Origin: Paraburkholderia humisilvae
GTDB taxonomy: Bacteria > Pseudomonadota > Gammaproteobacteria > Burkholderiales > Burkholderiaceae
Reading direction: 5' to 3'
Assembly (NCBI RefSeq): GCF_902859855.1
Contig: NZ_CADIKH010000019.1
Location: forward strand, 102,908-166,907
Length of the DNA stretch: 64,000 bases
The translations under genes and the position numbers were made by a program. This document shows positions 7,797 to 16,366 of the stretch, in pieces. Positions within the stretch are counted from its first letter, which is position 1. Each line of letters starts with the position of its first letter. Below the pieces are notes generated by a model that was not told where the DNA came from, did no database searches, and saw only the letters and a list, made by a program, of their open reading frames with translations.

Positions 7797-9524
7797 ATGG
7801 CCACACTTCATGCAGAAGAGCTTTCGCGCCCAGAGCAACGGCATCCCGCATCGTCCAATTCCGTTCAGCGCGACGCCAAGTTCGCTGACGCGCTGGCGAA
7901 GGTAAAGCCGCTGCTCGATTCGGATGCGGTCATGAGCGAGAGCGACCTCGTGCAAGCGCTCAATATCGCCGCGGTGTGTTCGCTAGGGCTCAGGAAGGCG
8001 GAAGAGGCGGAAGTGTATTGGCGTCGTCTTATCGACGTACAGCCCGATTTTGTCGACGCGTATAACAGTCTCGGCATCCTGCTCAAAGGGCTGAACCGTC
8101 TGCAGGACGCGGAAGCGATCTATCGGCAGATGCTGTCGGTGTACCCCGATCACGCCGAAGGGCTCAATAACCTCGGTGCGGTGCTGTTCGATCTGAATCG
8201 CTTGCCCGAAGCCGAAGCGGCCTATCGCGCGGCATTGGCGAAGCGCCCGGATTTTGCGGAGGCGAGCCACAACCTCGGTAAAGCGCTGCATGCAGCCAAC
8301 CGGTTTGCCGAAGCGGAAGAGGCGTATAGACAGGCCTTGCAGATTGAACCGAGCAAGGTCGAGATTCATATTCATCTGGGCAATACGCTGGAACAACTGG
8401 ACCGCCTTACCGAAGCGGACGAGGCATTCCAGGCTGCGTTGGCGATTCGTTTCGATGTTCCGGAGGTGCATCACAATCGCGCGATCGTATTGAAGACGCT
8501 TGGGCGGTTGTCCGAGTCGGAGGCGTCTTATCGGCGCGCGCTGGCTTTTCGTCCCGATTTCCATCTTGCGCGGTTCTCGCTCGGCTCACTGTTGCTGAGT
8601 CTCGGTCGGTATGAAGAAGGCTGGCCGCTTTACGAAGCCCGTTACGATCAGGAAGGGCGCATCCATCACCACAGTGCGGCGGTGTTGCAGTGCCCGCGCT
8701 GGCGGGGCGAGACGCTTGCGGGTAAGACGCTGCTTGTGTGGCAGGAGGACGGTCTCGGCGACATGATCCAGTTCGGCCGGTACTTGCCTGTGCTCAAGGC
8801 GCAAGGCGTCGCACGCATTACGTTTGCCTGTGCCGCGCCGTTGCGGCGCATGTTTGCCGGCGTCGACTGTGTCGACGAAGTGATGAGCCACGGTGAAGCG
8901 TTATTGCGTTCGAGCACGTACGACTCCTGGACGAGCCTGATCAGCGTTCCGGCGTATTTGCGCACGACGCTGAGTACGATTCCGCCCAAGCTTCGCTTGA
9001 CGCCTGATCCGGCGCTCGTGCAGCAGTGGGCCGAGCGGCTTGCCGGGTTGCCTCGCGGTCGCAGAATCGGCGTGGTGTGGAAAGGCAATCCGAAACATCA
9101 CAACGACGCGAAACGCTCAGTGCGGTCGCTTGCGACGCTGGCGCCGCTTTGGAGTGTGCCGGGTCTGACCTTCTTGAGCTTGCAGAAGGGGCAGGGCGAA
9201 GACGAAGCGAATGCAGCGCCGGCTAATCAGCCGCTGCTGCATCTCGGTTCGGACCTGAAAGACTTCGCCGATACTGCGGCCATCGTCGCGCAACTCGATC
9301 TGCTGATCTGCGTCGACACATCGAGCGCGCACCTTGCGGCGTCGCTCGGCAAGCGCTGCTGGATGATGCTGCCCGCGCACGATGTCGACTGGCGCTGGAT
9401 GCGTGACCGGACCGATTCGCCGTGGTATCCGGAAACGCTGCGTTTGTTCCGGCAAGCGAGAGGCGAGAGCTGGGACGCGGCCATCGAGCGCGTGCGCGAT
9501 GCGTTGCGCACAGTTGCGTTCTAG
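7797..9524 (+). CDS. Tetratricopeptide repeat protein with C-terminal glycosyltransferase-9-like domain
   Basis: A 575-residue protein if started at ATG 7797; an in-frame ATG at 7677 would add 40 residues of atypical sequence, and neither start has a convincing ribosome site. Residues about 70-290 hold six or more TPR units with the usual spacing (AEAAYRAALAKRPDFAEA). From about 307 (TLLVWQEDGLGDMIQFGRY) to the end it resembles the GT9/heptosyltransferase fold, including RIGVVWKGNP and VDTSSAHLAASLGK near the donor site. TPR-GT proteins of this kind are thought to glycosylate proteins or take part in cell-envelope assembly. Its stop codon overlaps that of the convergent GNAT gene within CTAG. 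Confidence 0.88.
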   Translation: MATLHAEELSRPEQRHPASSNSVQRDAKFADALAKVKPLLDSDAVMSESDLVQALNIAAVCSLGLRKAEEAEVYWRRLIDVQPDFVDAYNSLGILLKGLNRLQDAEAIYRQMLSVYPDHAEGLNNLGAVLFDLNRLPEAEAAYRAALAKRPDFAEASHNLGKALHAANRFAEAEEAYRQALQIEPSKVEIHIHLGNTLEQLDRLTEADEAFQAALAIRFDVPEVHHNRAIVLKTLGRLSESEASYRRALAFRPDFHLARFSLGSLLLSLGRYEEGWPLYEARYDQEGRIHHHSAAVLQCPRWRGETLAGKTLLVWQEDGLGDMIQFGRYLPVLKAQGVARITFACAAPLRRMFAGVDCVDEVMSHGEALLRSSTYDSWTSLISVPAYLRTTLSTIPPKLRLTPDPALVQQWAERLAGLPRGRRIGVVWKGNPKHHNDAKRSVRSLATLAPLWSVPGLTFLSLQKGQGEDEANAAPANQPLLHLGSDLKDFADTAAIVAQLDLLICVDTSSAHLAASLGKRCWMMLPAHDVDWRWMRDRTDSPWYPETLRLFRQARGESWDAAIERVRDALRTVAF

Positions 9525-10378
9525 CCAAGCTCGAACGTAGTCACGCCGAACAGGCGTGCAAGCGGAATCGCCGGTTGCGCCCGGGTGTACATCCGCGCGG
9601 TTTCGAACACGCTGTTCATTCCGTATCGCTGCGCTAGCGCGACGGCTGTCACGTTCGGCTCCGGCACGTCGAGCGCGACCGTCTCGCCCGCACATTGCGC
9701 GAACAACGCGTTGAGCAGTGCTTCGGCGGTGCTTACGTCGTTGGCGAACAGCGGGCCTATCTTGTGGCCGGTGCGGCATTTACGCAGTACACCATAGCCT
9801 TCGAGACGGCCGTTGTGCCACGCAGCCCGCGCAATGGAATCCGGCTGCGCAATCCACGCGGCGAGGAAACGATCGCGCGACGCAGGGAAACATTGCCGAT
9901 CGTATGAGGCCAACTGATCGAACGGCACTTCCGCAAGCGGGGTCATCGGTGCGCTCTGCATGCACTGCGCGACGCCTTGAAAGCGGATATTCCGGTGTGC
10001 GAGCTGAAACCCGGATTGGCGATAGTTGTCTTGCTGCGCCACGACTCCATCGAGGCCGATATTGCGGTTTGAGAGGTACTTGATCGCGTGTTGCCAGATT
10101 CGATAACCGAAGCCACGACCGCGATATTCCGGCTTCACGATGTATAAGCCGATGAAACCGAAGTGCTGACCGTACCGGACTGCTGAAATCGACCCGATCG
10201 GCTCGTCGCGCAACGTGCCGACGAAAAATCCGTTGGGGTCCGCGATGCGGAAGCACGCTGCATCGTGCAGGCCGGGGTTCCAGCCTTCCTGTTCCGCCCA
10301 TTGAATCGCGAGTCCGATTTCGTCGGGCTTCATCGGGCGAACGACAAAATCGTGCGCGGGATCGATCACGTCGCTCAT
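9521..10378 (-). CDS. GNAT family N-acetyltransferase with two acyltransferase-like domains
   Basis: A 285-residue protein started at ATG 10378, preceded by GGAGG with proper spacing; an upstream in-frame ATG at 10402 lies before that site. The N-terminal half has the acetyl-CoA-binding signature (IVKPEYRGRGFGYRIW, the Q/RxxGxG/A loop). The C-terminal half resembles the second domain of YitH/HsdE-type GNAT proteins (Acetyltransf_18), with GYGVLRKCRTGHKIGPL. It transfers an acetyl group to an amine that cannot be named from sequence. It is convergent with the TPR gene, with overlapping stop codons, and preceded by the terminator at 10494-10527. Confidence 0.9.
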   Translation of the reverse strand: MSDVIDPAHDFVVRPMKPDEIGLAIQWAEQEGWNPGLHDAACFRIADPNGFFVGTLRDEPIGSISAVRYGQHFGFIGLYIVKPEYRGRGFGYRIWQHAIKYLSNRNIGLDGVVAQQDNYRQSGFQLAHRNIRFQGVAQCMQSAPMTPLAEVPFDQLASYDRQCFPASRDRFLAAWIAQPDSIARAAWHNGRLEGYGVLRKCRTGHKIGPLFANDVSTAEALLNALFAQCAGETVALDVPEPNVTAVALAQRYGMNSVFETARMYTRAQPAIPLARLFGVTTFELG

Positions 10379-10493
10379 GGGTCCTCCGTGGCCGGCTTTC
10401 ATGCCGGGCAGTTTAGCGTACGCGAAACTGGAAGGGTCCTGAGGATTCGAACTGTACCGTGAGGCGGCCGTGCGCCACTTCCCGCATCAAAAG

Positions 10494-10527
10494 CAAAAAT
10501 GCCGTTCAGTGCTTAACTGAACGGCAT
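10494..10527 (-). terminator. Rho-independent terminator of the Tae4-remnant/membrane-protein unit
   Basis: A perfect 12-bp hairpin (ATGCCGTTCAGT, loop GCTTA, ACTGAACGGCAT, 10499-10527) is followed in the minus direction by a T-run (the A-run at 10495-10499). It lies 66 bases past the membrane gene at 10593-10910 and separates it from the GNAT gene. Confidence 0.85.
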
Positions 10528-10592
10528 GACCGCCGAAGCGGAGGTTTCCCTTGACTATGTATGGCTATGGACAGAGTTGCTGGTACGGTTGG

Positions 10593-10910
10593 TCACATCC
10601 GGGCATAACCAGGCAGATAGAAGAGGAATACAAGCAAACTCGCGGCAAAAAAGAACGCCGCCCATCGATGTACCGACCAACGCCCGTACGCGATTGCATT
10701 CAGGCTCGCAAAAGCAGATGCAGGTACCAGGAATAGCGCTGCCATGGACAAGAGCGTTATGAGGTGTGAACTGCAATGCTCCATGTCGGCGCAACCCGAA
10801 GCAGACCGATTCCCGTGCGTCCAGTTGACACGAGTTAAGACATAGAGTGCCAGCCACGTCCAAAATAGTCCCCATCCGAAGCCCAACATCGCGACTGCAA
10901 TCCGTTTCAC
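10593..10910 (-). CDS. Small inner-membrane protein coupled to the Tae4 remnant; candidate immunity protein
   Basis: A 105-residue protein with three predicted membrane segments (about residues 4-24, 50-75 and 80-102) and a loop with two cysteines (SGCADMEHCSSH). The GTG start at 10910 overlaps the TGA stop of the upstream effector reading frame by four bases (GTGA), and GGGAG lies just upstream, so translation was probably coupled. Such coupling next to a type VI amidase effector suggests an immunity function, but the known Tai4 immunity proteins are soluble periplasmic proteins and this one does not resemble them. It appears intact while its partner is broken. A strong terminator follows at 10494-10527. 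Function is inferred from position only. Confidence 0.7.
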   Translation of the reverse strand: MKRIAVAMLGFGWGLFWTWLALYVLTRVNWTHGNRSASGCADMEHCSSHLITLLSMAALFLVPASAFASLNAIAYGRWSVHRWAAFFFAASLLVFLFYLPGYARM

Positions 10911-11463
10911 TTGATCTCCCAGAGCAGGATTTGCTTCGACTTTCCAAGATCGGAGTACATATTATTGTCCGTTCGAGCTTTGAGCCATGATAGCGGGTTG
11001 GGCAGCGCAGGAACACCCAGACGGAAGCGCAAGAACGATTCTGTCGACGGAGTAAGCGTGTCCTTGTTCCAAAGGTCAATATGCCCGCCGCTGGCATTAC
11101 CCGAATCTTAGCCTTCTCGCGTCCAGTACCTTGAGAATTGAATGATCCCGGTGCGTGCTTTCACTTTGCTTTGCCAGTCCGCGCCGGTAACATTCTCCGG
11201 CTTTGGTAGCCCGGCAAATGGTTGCAATTTCAACCATTGTGCCATTTCGTCGGCACGCGTCGCCGTTGGCTTTCCGTCCGGCGTTTCGATAAGATACGGA
11301 TAGCCCTGCATCGAAACATCGCGAACGCTCGCCGTGACCGTTCAAATGGCGTAGCGTGTCTGATCTCGATCTGAGCGTCATGACGCGCGACGTCACGGCA
11401 AGCGCGCTTATAAATCCGAGGGACGAAATACGCGGCGACAAGTACCCCGCGAACCTCGCGCAT
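10907..11463 (-). pseudogene. Degraded type VI secretion amidase effector, Tae4-like
   Basis: In one minus frame from about 11343 to the TGA at 10909-10907, residues match the C-terminal two thirds of Tae4 amidases: ATRADEMAQWLKLQPF, VTGADWQSKVKARTGIIQF, GGHIDLWN with the catalytic His, and YSDLGKSKQILLWEIK at the end. A TAA at 11110-11108 interrupts this frame just before the catalytic His segment. Upstream the frame is closed (TGA near 11345). The N-terminal part with the catalytic Cys may survive in another frame (AYFVPRIYKRAC, about 11400-11463), so at least one frameshift is also likely. Tae4 cleaves the peptide crosslinks of peptidoglycan in rival cells. No T6SS structural genes are in the window. 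Confidence 0.75.
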
Positions 11464-11502
11464 GAACTAGAATGACCTGGCCTCCACTTAAAAAAACAAC
11501 CT

Positions 11503-12126
11503 ATGGTGAAAATTCTCGGCAAGGCCACGTCGATCAACGTCCGCAAGGTGCTCTGGGCTTGTGCCGAACTCCAGATTCCGTTCGAGCAGGAAGACTGGGG
11601 AGACGGGTTCAGATCGACGCAAGCACCGGAATTTCTCGCGCTGAATCCGAATGGCCTTGTGCCGGTCGTCCGCGACGGGGATTTCGTTCTGTGGGAGTCC
11701 AACTCGATCATCCGCTACCTTGCGTCGCGCTATCACGGAGGCTGGCTTTATCCGGCCGAGCCGCTCGCGCGCGCGAGGGTCGATCAGTGGATGGACTGGC
11801 AGGCCACCGACCTGAATCGCTCATGGGGCTATGCATTTCTCGGCCTGGTCAGACGGTCGCCGGCTCACCAGGATGCGGCCGGGATTGCCGATTCGCTGGA
11901 GCGCTGGGCGAAGCATATGCGCGTACTGAACGGGCAACTGGAAGGAACCGGCGCATTTATCGCGGGCAGTCAGTTCTCGTTGGCCGACATTCCCATCGCG
12001 CTGTCGGTCAATCGCTGGTTTGGCACGCCGTTCGAACACCCGCATTTTCCAGCGATAGCGGAATACTTCGAACGTCTCAATGAACGTTCCGCATTCTCGC
12101 GTTATTGCCGCAACGGACAACCGTAG
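11503..12126 (+). CDS. Glutathione S-transferase family protein
   Basis: A 207-residue protein with the thioredoxin-like N-terminal domain (MVKILGKATSINVRKVLWAC), the cis-Pro motif VPVV, and the ESNSI motif that binds the gamma-glutamyl part of glutathione. The all-helical C-terminal domain contains the N-capping box region FSLADIPIALSV. Expected activity is glutathione conjugation, isomerisation or peroxide reduction in the cytoplasm; the substrate is not evident. It is divergent from the Tae4 remnant and followed 151 bases later by the threonate dehydrogenase gene on the same strand. Confidence 0.92.
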   Translation: MVKILGKATSINVRKVLWACAELQIPFEQEDWGDGFRSTQAPEFLALNPNGLVPVVRDGDFVLWESNSIIRYLASRYHGGWLYPAEPLARARVDQWMDWQATDLNRSWGYAFLGLVRRSPAHQDAAGIADSLERWAKHMRVLNGQLEGTGAFIAGSQFSLADIPIALSVNRWFGTPFEHPHFPAIAEYFERLNERSAFSRYCRNGQP

Positions 12127-12277
12127 TGGGTTGACTCGCTACGGCTAGAGCCGATCACCGGAGATTCGCAGACGACGCCTGCGTATCGCGGCCGAGGCGA
12201 TGCGTTTTTCCGAACAGGTCTACAGTACCGGTATGCATCGATTTTGGTCGTCGAAGATTGACCCAGGAGACAGTCGA

Positions 12278-13168
12278 ATGAAACGACAGGTGGGAGTGAT
12301 TGGCTTGGGAGCCATGGGGCTCGGCGTTGCACGTTCGTTGCTTAGGGCGGGATTCACCGTGCATGCGTACGATCTGCGCAGCGATGTGCTGCAGCGTTTC
12401 GCGAACGAGGGCGGTGTTGCAGCTGCGAACCCAGCGGCGCTCGGCGCGCAATGCGACATCGTGATTACGCTGGTCGTGAATGCGCAGCAGACCGACGCGG
12501 TGCTGTTCGGCGCCGATGGCGCCGCGCCTGCGATGAAGCCGGGCAGTGTGGTGCTATCGAGCGCGACGGTTCCGCCTGCTTTTGCGGCCGAGCTTGGGCG
12601 CCGGCTCGAAGCCGGCGGGCTGCTGATGCTCGATGCGCCGGTATCGGGCGGCGCCGCGCGCGCAGCGACCGGCGAGATGACGCTCATGACGTCGGGCCCC
12701 GCCGCTGCGTACGATGTTTGCGAGGACGTGCTGGATGCGATTGCCGCCAAGGTGTATCGCTTGGGCACCGAACACGGTATTGGCTCGAAGGTCAAGATCA
12801 TCAACCAGTTGCTCGCGGGAGTGCATATCGCCGCCGCAGCGGAGGCCATGGCACTCGGCCTGCGTGAAGGCGTCGATCCGGAGATGCTGTATGAGGTCAT
12901 CACGCACAGCGCGGGCAATTCGTGGATGTTTGAGAACCGCGTGCCGCATATTCTGCATGGCAACTATGCGCCACTGTCGGCTGTCGACATCTTCGTCAAA
13001 GATCTAGGCCTCGTGCTCGACACCGCGCGGACGACGAAGTTTCCGCTGCCACTGTCGGCGGCTGCGCATCAGATGTTCATGATGGCGTCGACGGCCGGCC
13101 ACGGCGGTGAAGACGATTCGGCGGTGATCAAGGTGTTCCCGGGCATCGAACTGCCTAAGTCGGCTTGA
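12278..13168 (+). CDS. ltnD: L-threonate dehydrogenase
   Basis: A 296-residue beta-hydroxyacid dehydrogenase started at ATG 12278 behind CAGGAGA. It has the Rossmann motif GLGAMG (9-14), the substrate-binding signature DAPVSGG (119-125) and the catalytic-lysine helix KIINQLLAG (Lys173). Extended similarity to LtnD, such as HIAAAAEAMALGLREGVDP and NSWMFENRVPHIL, sets it apart from 3-hydroxyisobutyrate dehydrogenase and tartronate semialdehyde reductase. LtnD oxidises L-threonate to 2-oxo-tetronate with NAD+, the first step of threonate catabolism. The partner genes (otnK kinase, otnC aldolase, otnI isomerase) are not adjacent here, so the pathway may be scattered. Confidence 0.88.
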   Translation: MKRQVGVIGLGAMGLGVARSLLRAGFTVHAYDLRSDVLQRFANEGGVAAANPAALGAQCDIVITLVVNAQQTDAVLFGADGAAPAMKPGSVVLSSATVPPAFAAELGRRLEAGGLLMLDAPVSGGAARAATGEMTLMTSGPAAAYDVCEDVLDAIAAKVYRLGTEHGIGSKVKIINQLLAGVHIAAAAEAMALGLREGVDPEMLYEVITHSAGNSWMFENRVPHILHGNYAPLSAVDIFVKDLGLVLDTARTTKFPLPLSAAAHQMFMMASTAGHGGEDDSAVIKVFPGIELPKSA

Positions 13169-13191
13169 CGTTTGCGCCGCGGCAACGCGGC

Positions 13192-13235
13192 ACGCACGCC
13201 GGGAAAACGCTCCCGCAGCTTGAGCCGGCGTGCGT
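13192..13235. terminator. Bidirectional hairpin between ltnD and bamA
   Basis: Perfect 11-bp arms ACGCACGCCGG (13192-13202) and CCGGCGTGCGT (13225-13235) with a 22-base loop fill the gap between two convergent genes, and the right arm touches the bamA stop codon. No T-run is present. Confidence 0.6.
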
Positions 13236-15553
13236 CAGAAGGCCGTGCCGATCTGAAACTGGAATTTCTGGTACTGATCGCCCGCATGCTTGACCACCGG
13301 GAAGCCAAGGCTTAGCTTGAGCGGTCCGATCGGCGAGATCCACGCGAGGCCGAAACCGTAGCCGTAACGCAGGCCGTTCGCGCCCGTCGACGTGCCGCCC
13401 TGAGCCGGGTCGCCCCACACGTTGCCGCCGTCGAAGAACGTGAACACACGCAGCGTGCGGTCGTACCCGGTGCCGGGCAGCGGGAACGTCAGTTCGATAT
13501 TGCCGACCGCCATCCGCGAGCCGCCGATCGGATCGCCGGTGGTCGCATCGCGCGGGCCGAGCGAGCTCGGCTCGTAGCCGCGCACCGAACCAATACCGCC
13601 CGCGAAGTAGTTCTTGAAGATCGGGAAGGTCTGGCCCGCGAGTCCTTTGCCGTAGCCACCCTGAAGATTGAGGCCCAGCACGAAACCGCGCGCGAACGAA
13701 TAGTAGTACTGCGCCTGCGCGTCGAATTTCACGTAGGTGGTGTTGCCCGCAGGTGTGCCGTATTCGGCGTTCGCTTGCGAAAAATAGCCGCGGCTCGGCA
13801 CGAGCGCACTATCGCGGTTGTCGCGCGACCAGCCGACGGTGACCGGCACGTTGTTCACGACGCGGCCAAATTCCTTCACGTAATCGAGGTAAGCCTGCGG
13901 CGTTTGTCCGTCGACGTCGAGCCGGTTCTGTTCCGCGCCGATGCCGAAGTACACGGTGTCCGCTTCCGAAAACGGAATGCCGAATTTCGTGTCCGCGCCG
14001 ACCGTGATGATCCGGAAGCTCGAATCGGTCGAGAAAATCAGCGGCTGCACGGTGCGGTAATACGCATCGGTAATGCGTCTGATGCCGTCGACCGTGAAGT
14101 ACGGGTCGACCTGCGTGACGGTTAGCGTGCGGAACGTCTTCGCCGTGTTCACGTTGACCGACAGACTCGTGCCCGAGCCGAATACGTTATCCTGGGAGAC
14201 ACCAGCGGACAACACCACCTTATCGGTCGACGAGAAGCCTGCGCCCAGCGTAATCGCGCCTGTCGGCTTTTCCGTTACGTCGACGTTGACATCGACCTGG
14301 TCATCGGTGCCTTCGACCGGCACGGTGGTGACGTCGACGTTCGTAAAGTAGCCGAGCCGGTTGACGCGGTCCTTCGATAGCGCAAGCTTGCTGGAATCGA
14401 ACCACGAGCTTTCGAGCTGGCGCATTTCGCGGCGCACGACTTCATCGCGCGTGCGCGTGTTGCCTGTCACGTTGATGCGGCGCACGTACACACGCTTGCC
14501 AGGATCGACCTGTAGCGTGAGATCGACCTTGTGATGCTCCTGATCGATCTGCGGCACCGCATTGACCGACGCGAACGCATAGCCATAGTCGCCCAGTTTG
14601 TCGACGATCGCCTTGGTGGTGGCCTGCAGCTTCTCCGCGGAGAAGCGCTCACCCGGCTTGACCGTGATCACTTTCTGCAGTTCCGCCTCGCGATCGAGCA
14701 GGTTGCCCGCGAGCTTGATACTCGAGATTGTGTACGGTTCGCCCTCGTGCAGCGTGATCGTCAGGTACATGTCCTGCTTGTCGGGCGTAATCGACACCTG
14801 GGTCGACTCGATATTGAACTCGAGGTAGCCACGATTGAGGTAGTACGATCGAACATGTTCGAGGTCGCCGGTGAGCTTTTCCTTCGAGTACAGGTCGTTC
14901 TTCGTGTACCAGGAAAACCAGTTCGGCGTCGACAACTGCATTTCATCGAGCAGCGTGCCGCTGCTGAACACCTTGTTGCCGATGAAGTTGATCTGGCGGA
15001 TTTTTGCGTTCGGTCCTTCGATAACCGAGAACAACAGGCCGACGCGATTGCGATCGATCGGCGAGATGGTGGTCGTCACTTCGGCCGCGTAATAGCCGCG
15101 CGTCAGGTACTGGCGCTTCAACTCCTGCTCGGCTTTATCGACGAGCGCCTTGTCGTAATAGCGGCCCAGCGACAGCCCGACCGAATTCAGCGCCTTGGTC
15201 AGGTTGTCTTTCTCGAACTCGTGAATGCCGGCGAAGTCGATCGTGCCGATCGCCGGACGCTCGACCACCGTGACGATCACGACGTCGCCTTCGGTGGAAA
15301 TCTTCACGTCGTTGAAGAAGCCGGTCGCGTACAGCGCGCGGATGGCCGCCGAGGCTTTATCGTCGGTGAAGGTATCGCCCTGCTTGATCGGCAGATACGA
15401 GAATACCGTGCCGGGTTCGACCCGTTGCAGTCCGTCGATGCGAATGTCGCGAACCACGAATGAATCGGCAGCGTGCGCCGACACCGCCGCGATGCTCAAG
15501 CCAATACAGGTGAATGACTTCGCGCAGCGGGATAATAATATTCGTGATTTCAT
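13235..15553 (-). CDS. bamA: Outer-membrane assembly factor BamA (probable extra copy)
   Basis: A 772-residue Omp85 protein: signal peptide (cleavage after SAHA, about residue 29), five POTRA domains to about residue 430 (first one VRDIRIDGLQRVEPGTVF) and a 16-stranded barrel with the lid-lock motif VRGY (657-660, GIGSVRGYEPSSLGPRD) and a C-terminal Phe beta-signal (QIGTAF). BamA folds and inserts beta-barrel proteins into the outer membrane. In Burkholderia the essential copy normally sits in the dxr-rseP-bamA-skp-lpxD-fabZ cluster. Here it stands alone next to a small unknown gene, so this is more likely a paralogue. The family assignment is firm; the paralogue status is inferred from context. 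Confidence 0.93.
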   Translation of the reverse strand: MKSRILLSRCAKSFTCIGLSIAAVSAHAADSFVVRDIRIDGLQRVEPGTVFSYLPIKQGDTFTDDKASAAIRALYATGFFNDVKISTEGDVVIVTVVERPAIGTIDFAGIHEFEKDNLTKALNSVGLSLGRYYDKALVDKAEQELKRQYLTRGYYAAEVTTTISPIDRNRVGLLFSVIEGPNAKIRQINFIGNKVFSSGTLLDEMQLSTPNWFSWYTKNDLYSKEKLTGDLEHVRSYYLNRGYLEFNIESTQVSITPDKQDMYLTITLHEGEPYTISSIKLAGNLLDREAELQKVITVKPGERFSAEKLQATTKAIVDKLGDYGYAFASVNAVPQIDQEHHKVDLTLQVDPGKRVYVRRINVTGNTRTRDEVVRREMRQLESSWFDSSKLALSKDRVNRLGYFTNVDVTTVPVEGTDDQVDVNVDVTEKPTGAITLGAGFSSTDKVVLSAGVSQDNVFGSGTSLSVNVNTAKTFRTLTVTQVDPYFTVDGIRRITDAYYRTVQPLIFSTDSSFRIITVGADTKFGIPFSEADTVYFGIGAEQNRLDVDGQTPQAYLDYVKEFGRVVNNVPVTVGWSRDNRDSALVPSRGYFSQANAEYGTPAGNTTYVKFDAQAQYYYSFARGFVLGLNLQGGYGKGLAGQTFPIFKNYFAGGIGSVRGYEPSSLGPRDATTGDPIGGSRMAVGNIELTFPLPGTGYDRTLRVFTFFDGGNVWGDPAQGGTSTGANGLRYGYGFGLAWISPIGPLKLSLGFPVVKHAGDQYQKFQFQIGTAF

Positions 15554-15665
15554 GCAGGCTAAACGAAAAGAAATCCGACCAGACGTCAGAATGGCTGCCG
15601 CGTCGCGTCAGTTGAATAACGGCGGCACGTGGAACAGAACGAAGGTTCGGCGAAGGCTCGTTGTT

Positions 15666-16064
15666 CTATTGCAGTCGCAATCCGGAAAGGTCGCTGCCTT
15701 TGGCAAGACCGGTTGCCAGCGCGAGCACCTCTGTCATGTGCGCCGCTTGCGAGCGGTGCAGCTGAAAGGACAACTCCGCGCCCCCGGGCAACCGGAACGT
15801 AAAAATCAAATAGGGCTTCCCGCCCGCATCCTTACCGAGCGCCCACGCTTCGCAGGGCATCGCGAACTTGACGCTCTTCTTCTTGCTCCGAATACGCTCG
15901 GACGAACCGATCGCATTCGACAGTGCCGCCAGCAGTTCATGCATGACCGAGCAATGCAACGCGATGCGATCGGGCTGATTGCTGTTCAGGATCAGATACT
16001 GACCATCCGCTGTCAGCTCGAACCCCTTGAACGAATCGATCGCAACAGCGGAGGGCGGGGTCAT
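15666..16064 (-). CDS. Conserved hypothetical protein
   Basis: A 132-residue soluble protein without signal peptide or membrane segment; the ATG at 16064 has GGAG at good distance. Recognisable stretches are GFELTADGQYLILNSNQPD, HCSVMHELLAALSNAIG and SFQLHRSQAAHMTEVLALA, with alternating strands and helices and a KKK basic patch (RIRSKKKSVKFAMPCEAW). I do not recognise a named domain. It lies 112 bases upstream of bamA on the same strand and could be co-transcribed, but there is no obvious link to outer-membrane assembly. Confidence 0.75.
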   Translation of the reverse strand: MTPPSAVAIDSFKGFELTADGQYLILNSNQPDRIALHCSVMHELLAALSNAIGSSERIRSKKKSVKFAMPCEAWALGKDAGGKPYLIFTFRLPGGAELSFQLHRSQAAHMTEVLALATGLAKGSDLSGLRLQ

Positions 16065-16366
16065 ATGGTCACTCCATGACGAAACCAGACCACGAGGTTA
16101 GGTCAGATCGATGCGATTCATGTTACCTGCGGGTTACTGCATATTTCTTCCAAATAGGCGATCGATCGACTGGGTGCATCTCACTCAATTGCAAGCATCG
16201 CTGCAATCTGCGTGCAATCTGCGCACGCCTTCGATGCGCGTTTAAAGGGCTCTCGCGCATTACGTTTGCTTAAAAGCGCATGCTGCGAACTTCAATTCGT
16301 TTGTCGAATAAAGCTGCTAGTATCAGCGCGCTTCGATACGGTCCATTTATTCGCAAACACCACGTC
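16065..16366. other. Intergenic region with tandem GCAATCTGCG repeat
   Basis: This 302-base gap separates the divergent hypothetical gene and the aldo/keto reductase gene. It holds GCAATCTGCG twice (16203-16212 and 16214-16223), one helical turn apart, which could be a protein-binding site. An in-frame ATG-like extension of the reductase at 16280 is not favoured. No other gene is seen. Confidence 0.35.

Noticed and set aside
10430..10500. A GTTCGAATCC-like T-arm sequence on the minus strand, suggesting a tRNA
   Set aside because: No anticodon stem, D arm or acceptor stem could be paired around it; it is isolated sequence upstream of the GNAT gene.
14531..15463. Long open frame on the plus strand inside bamA
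   Set aside because: It is antisense to a strongly coding Omp85 gene and its composition is low-complexity and basic, typical of shadow frames in GC-rich DNA.
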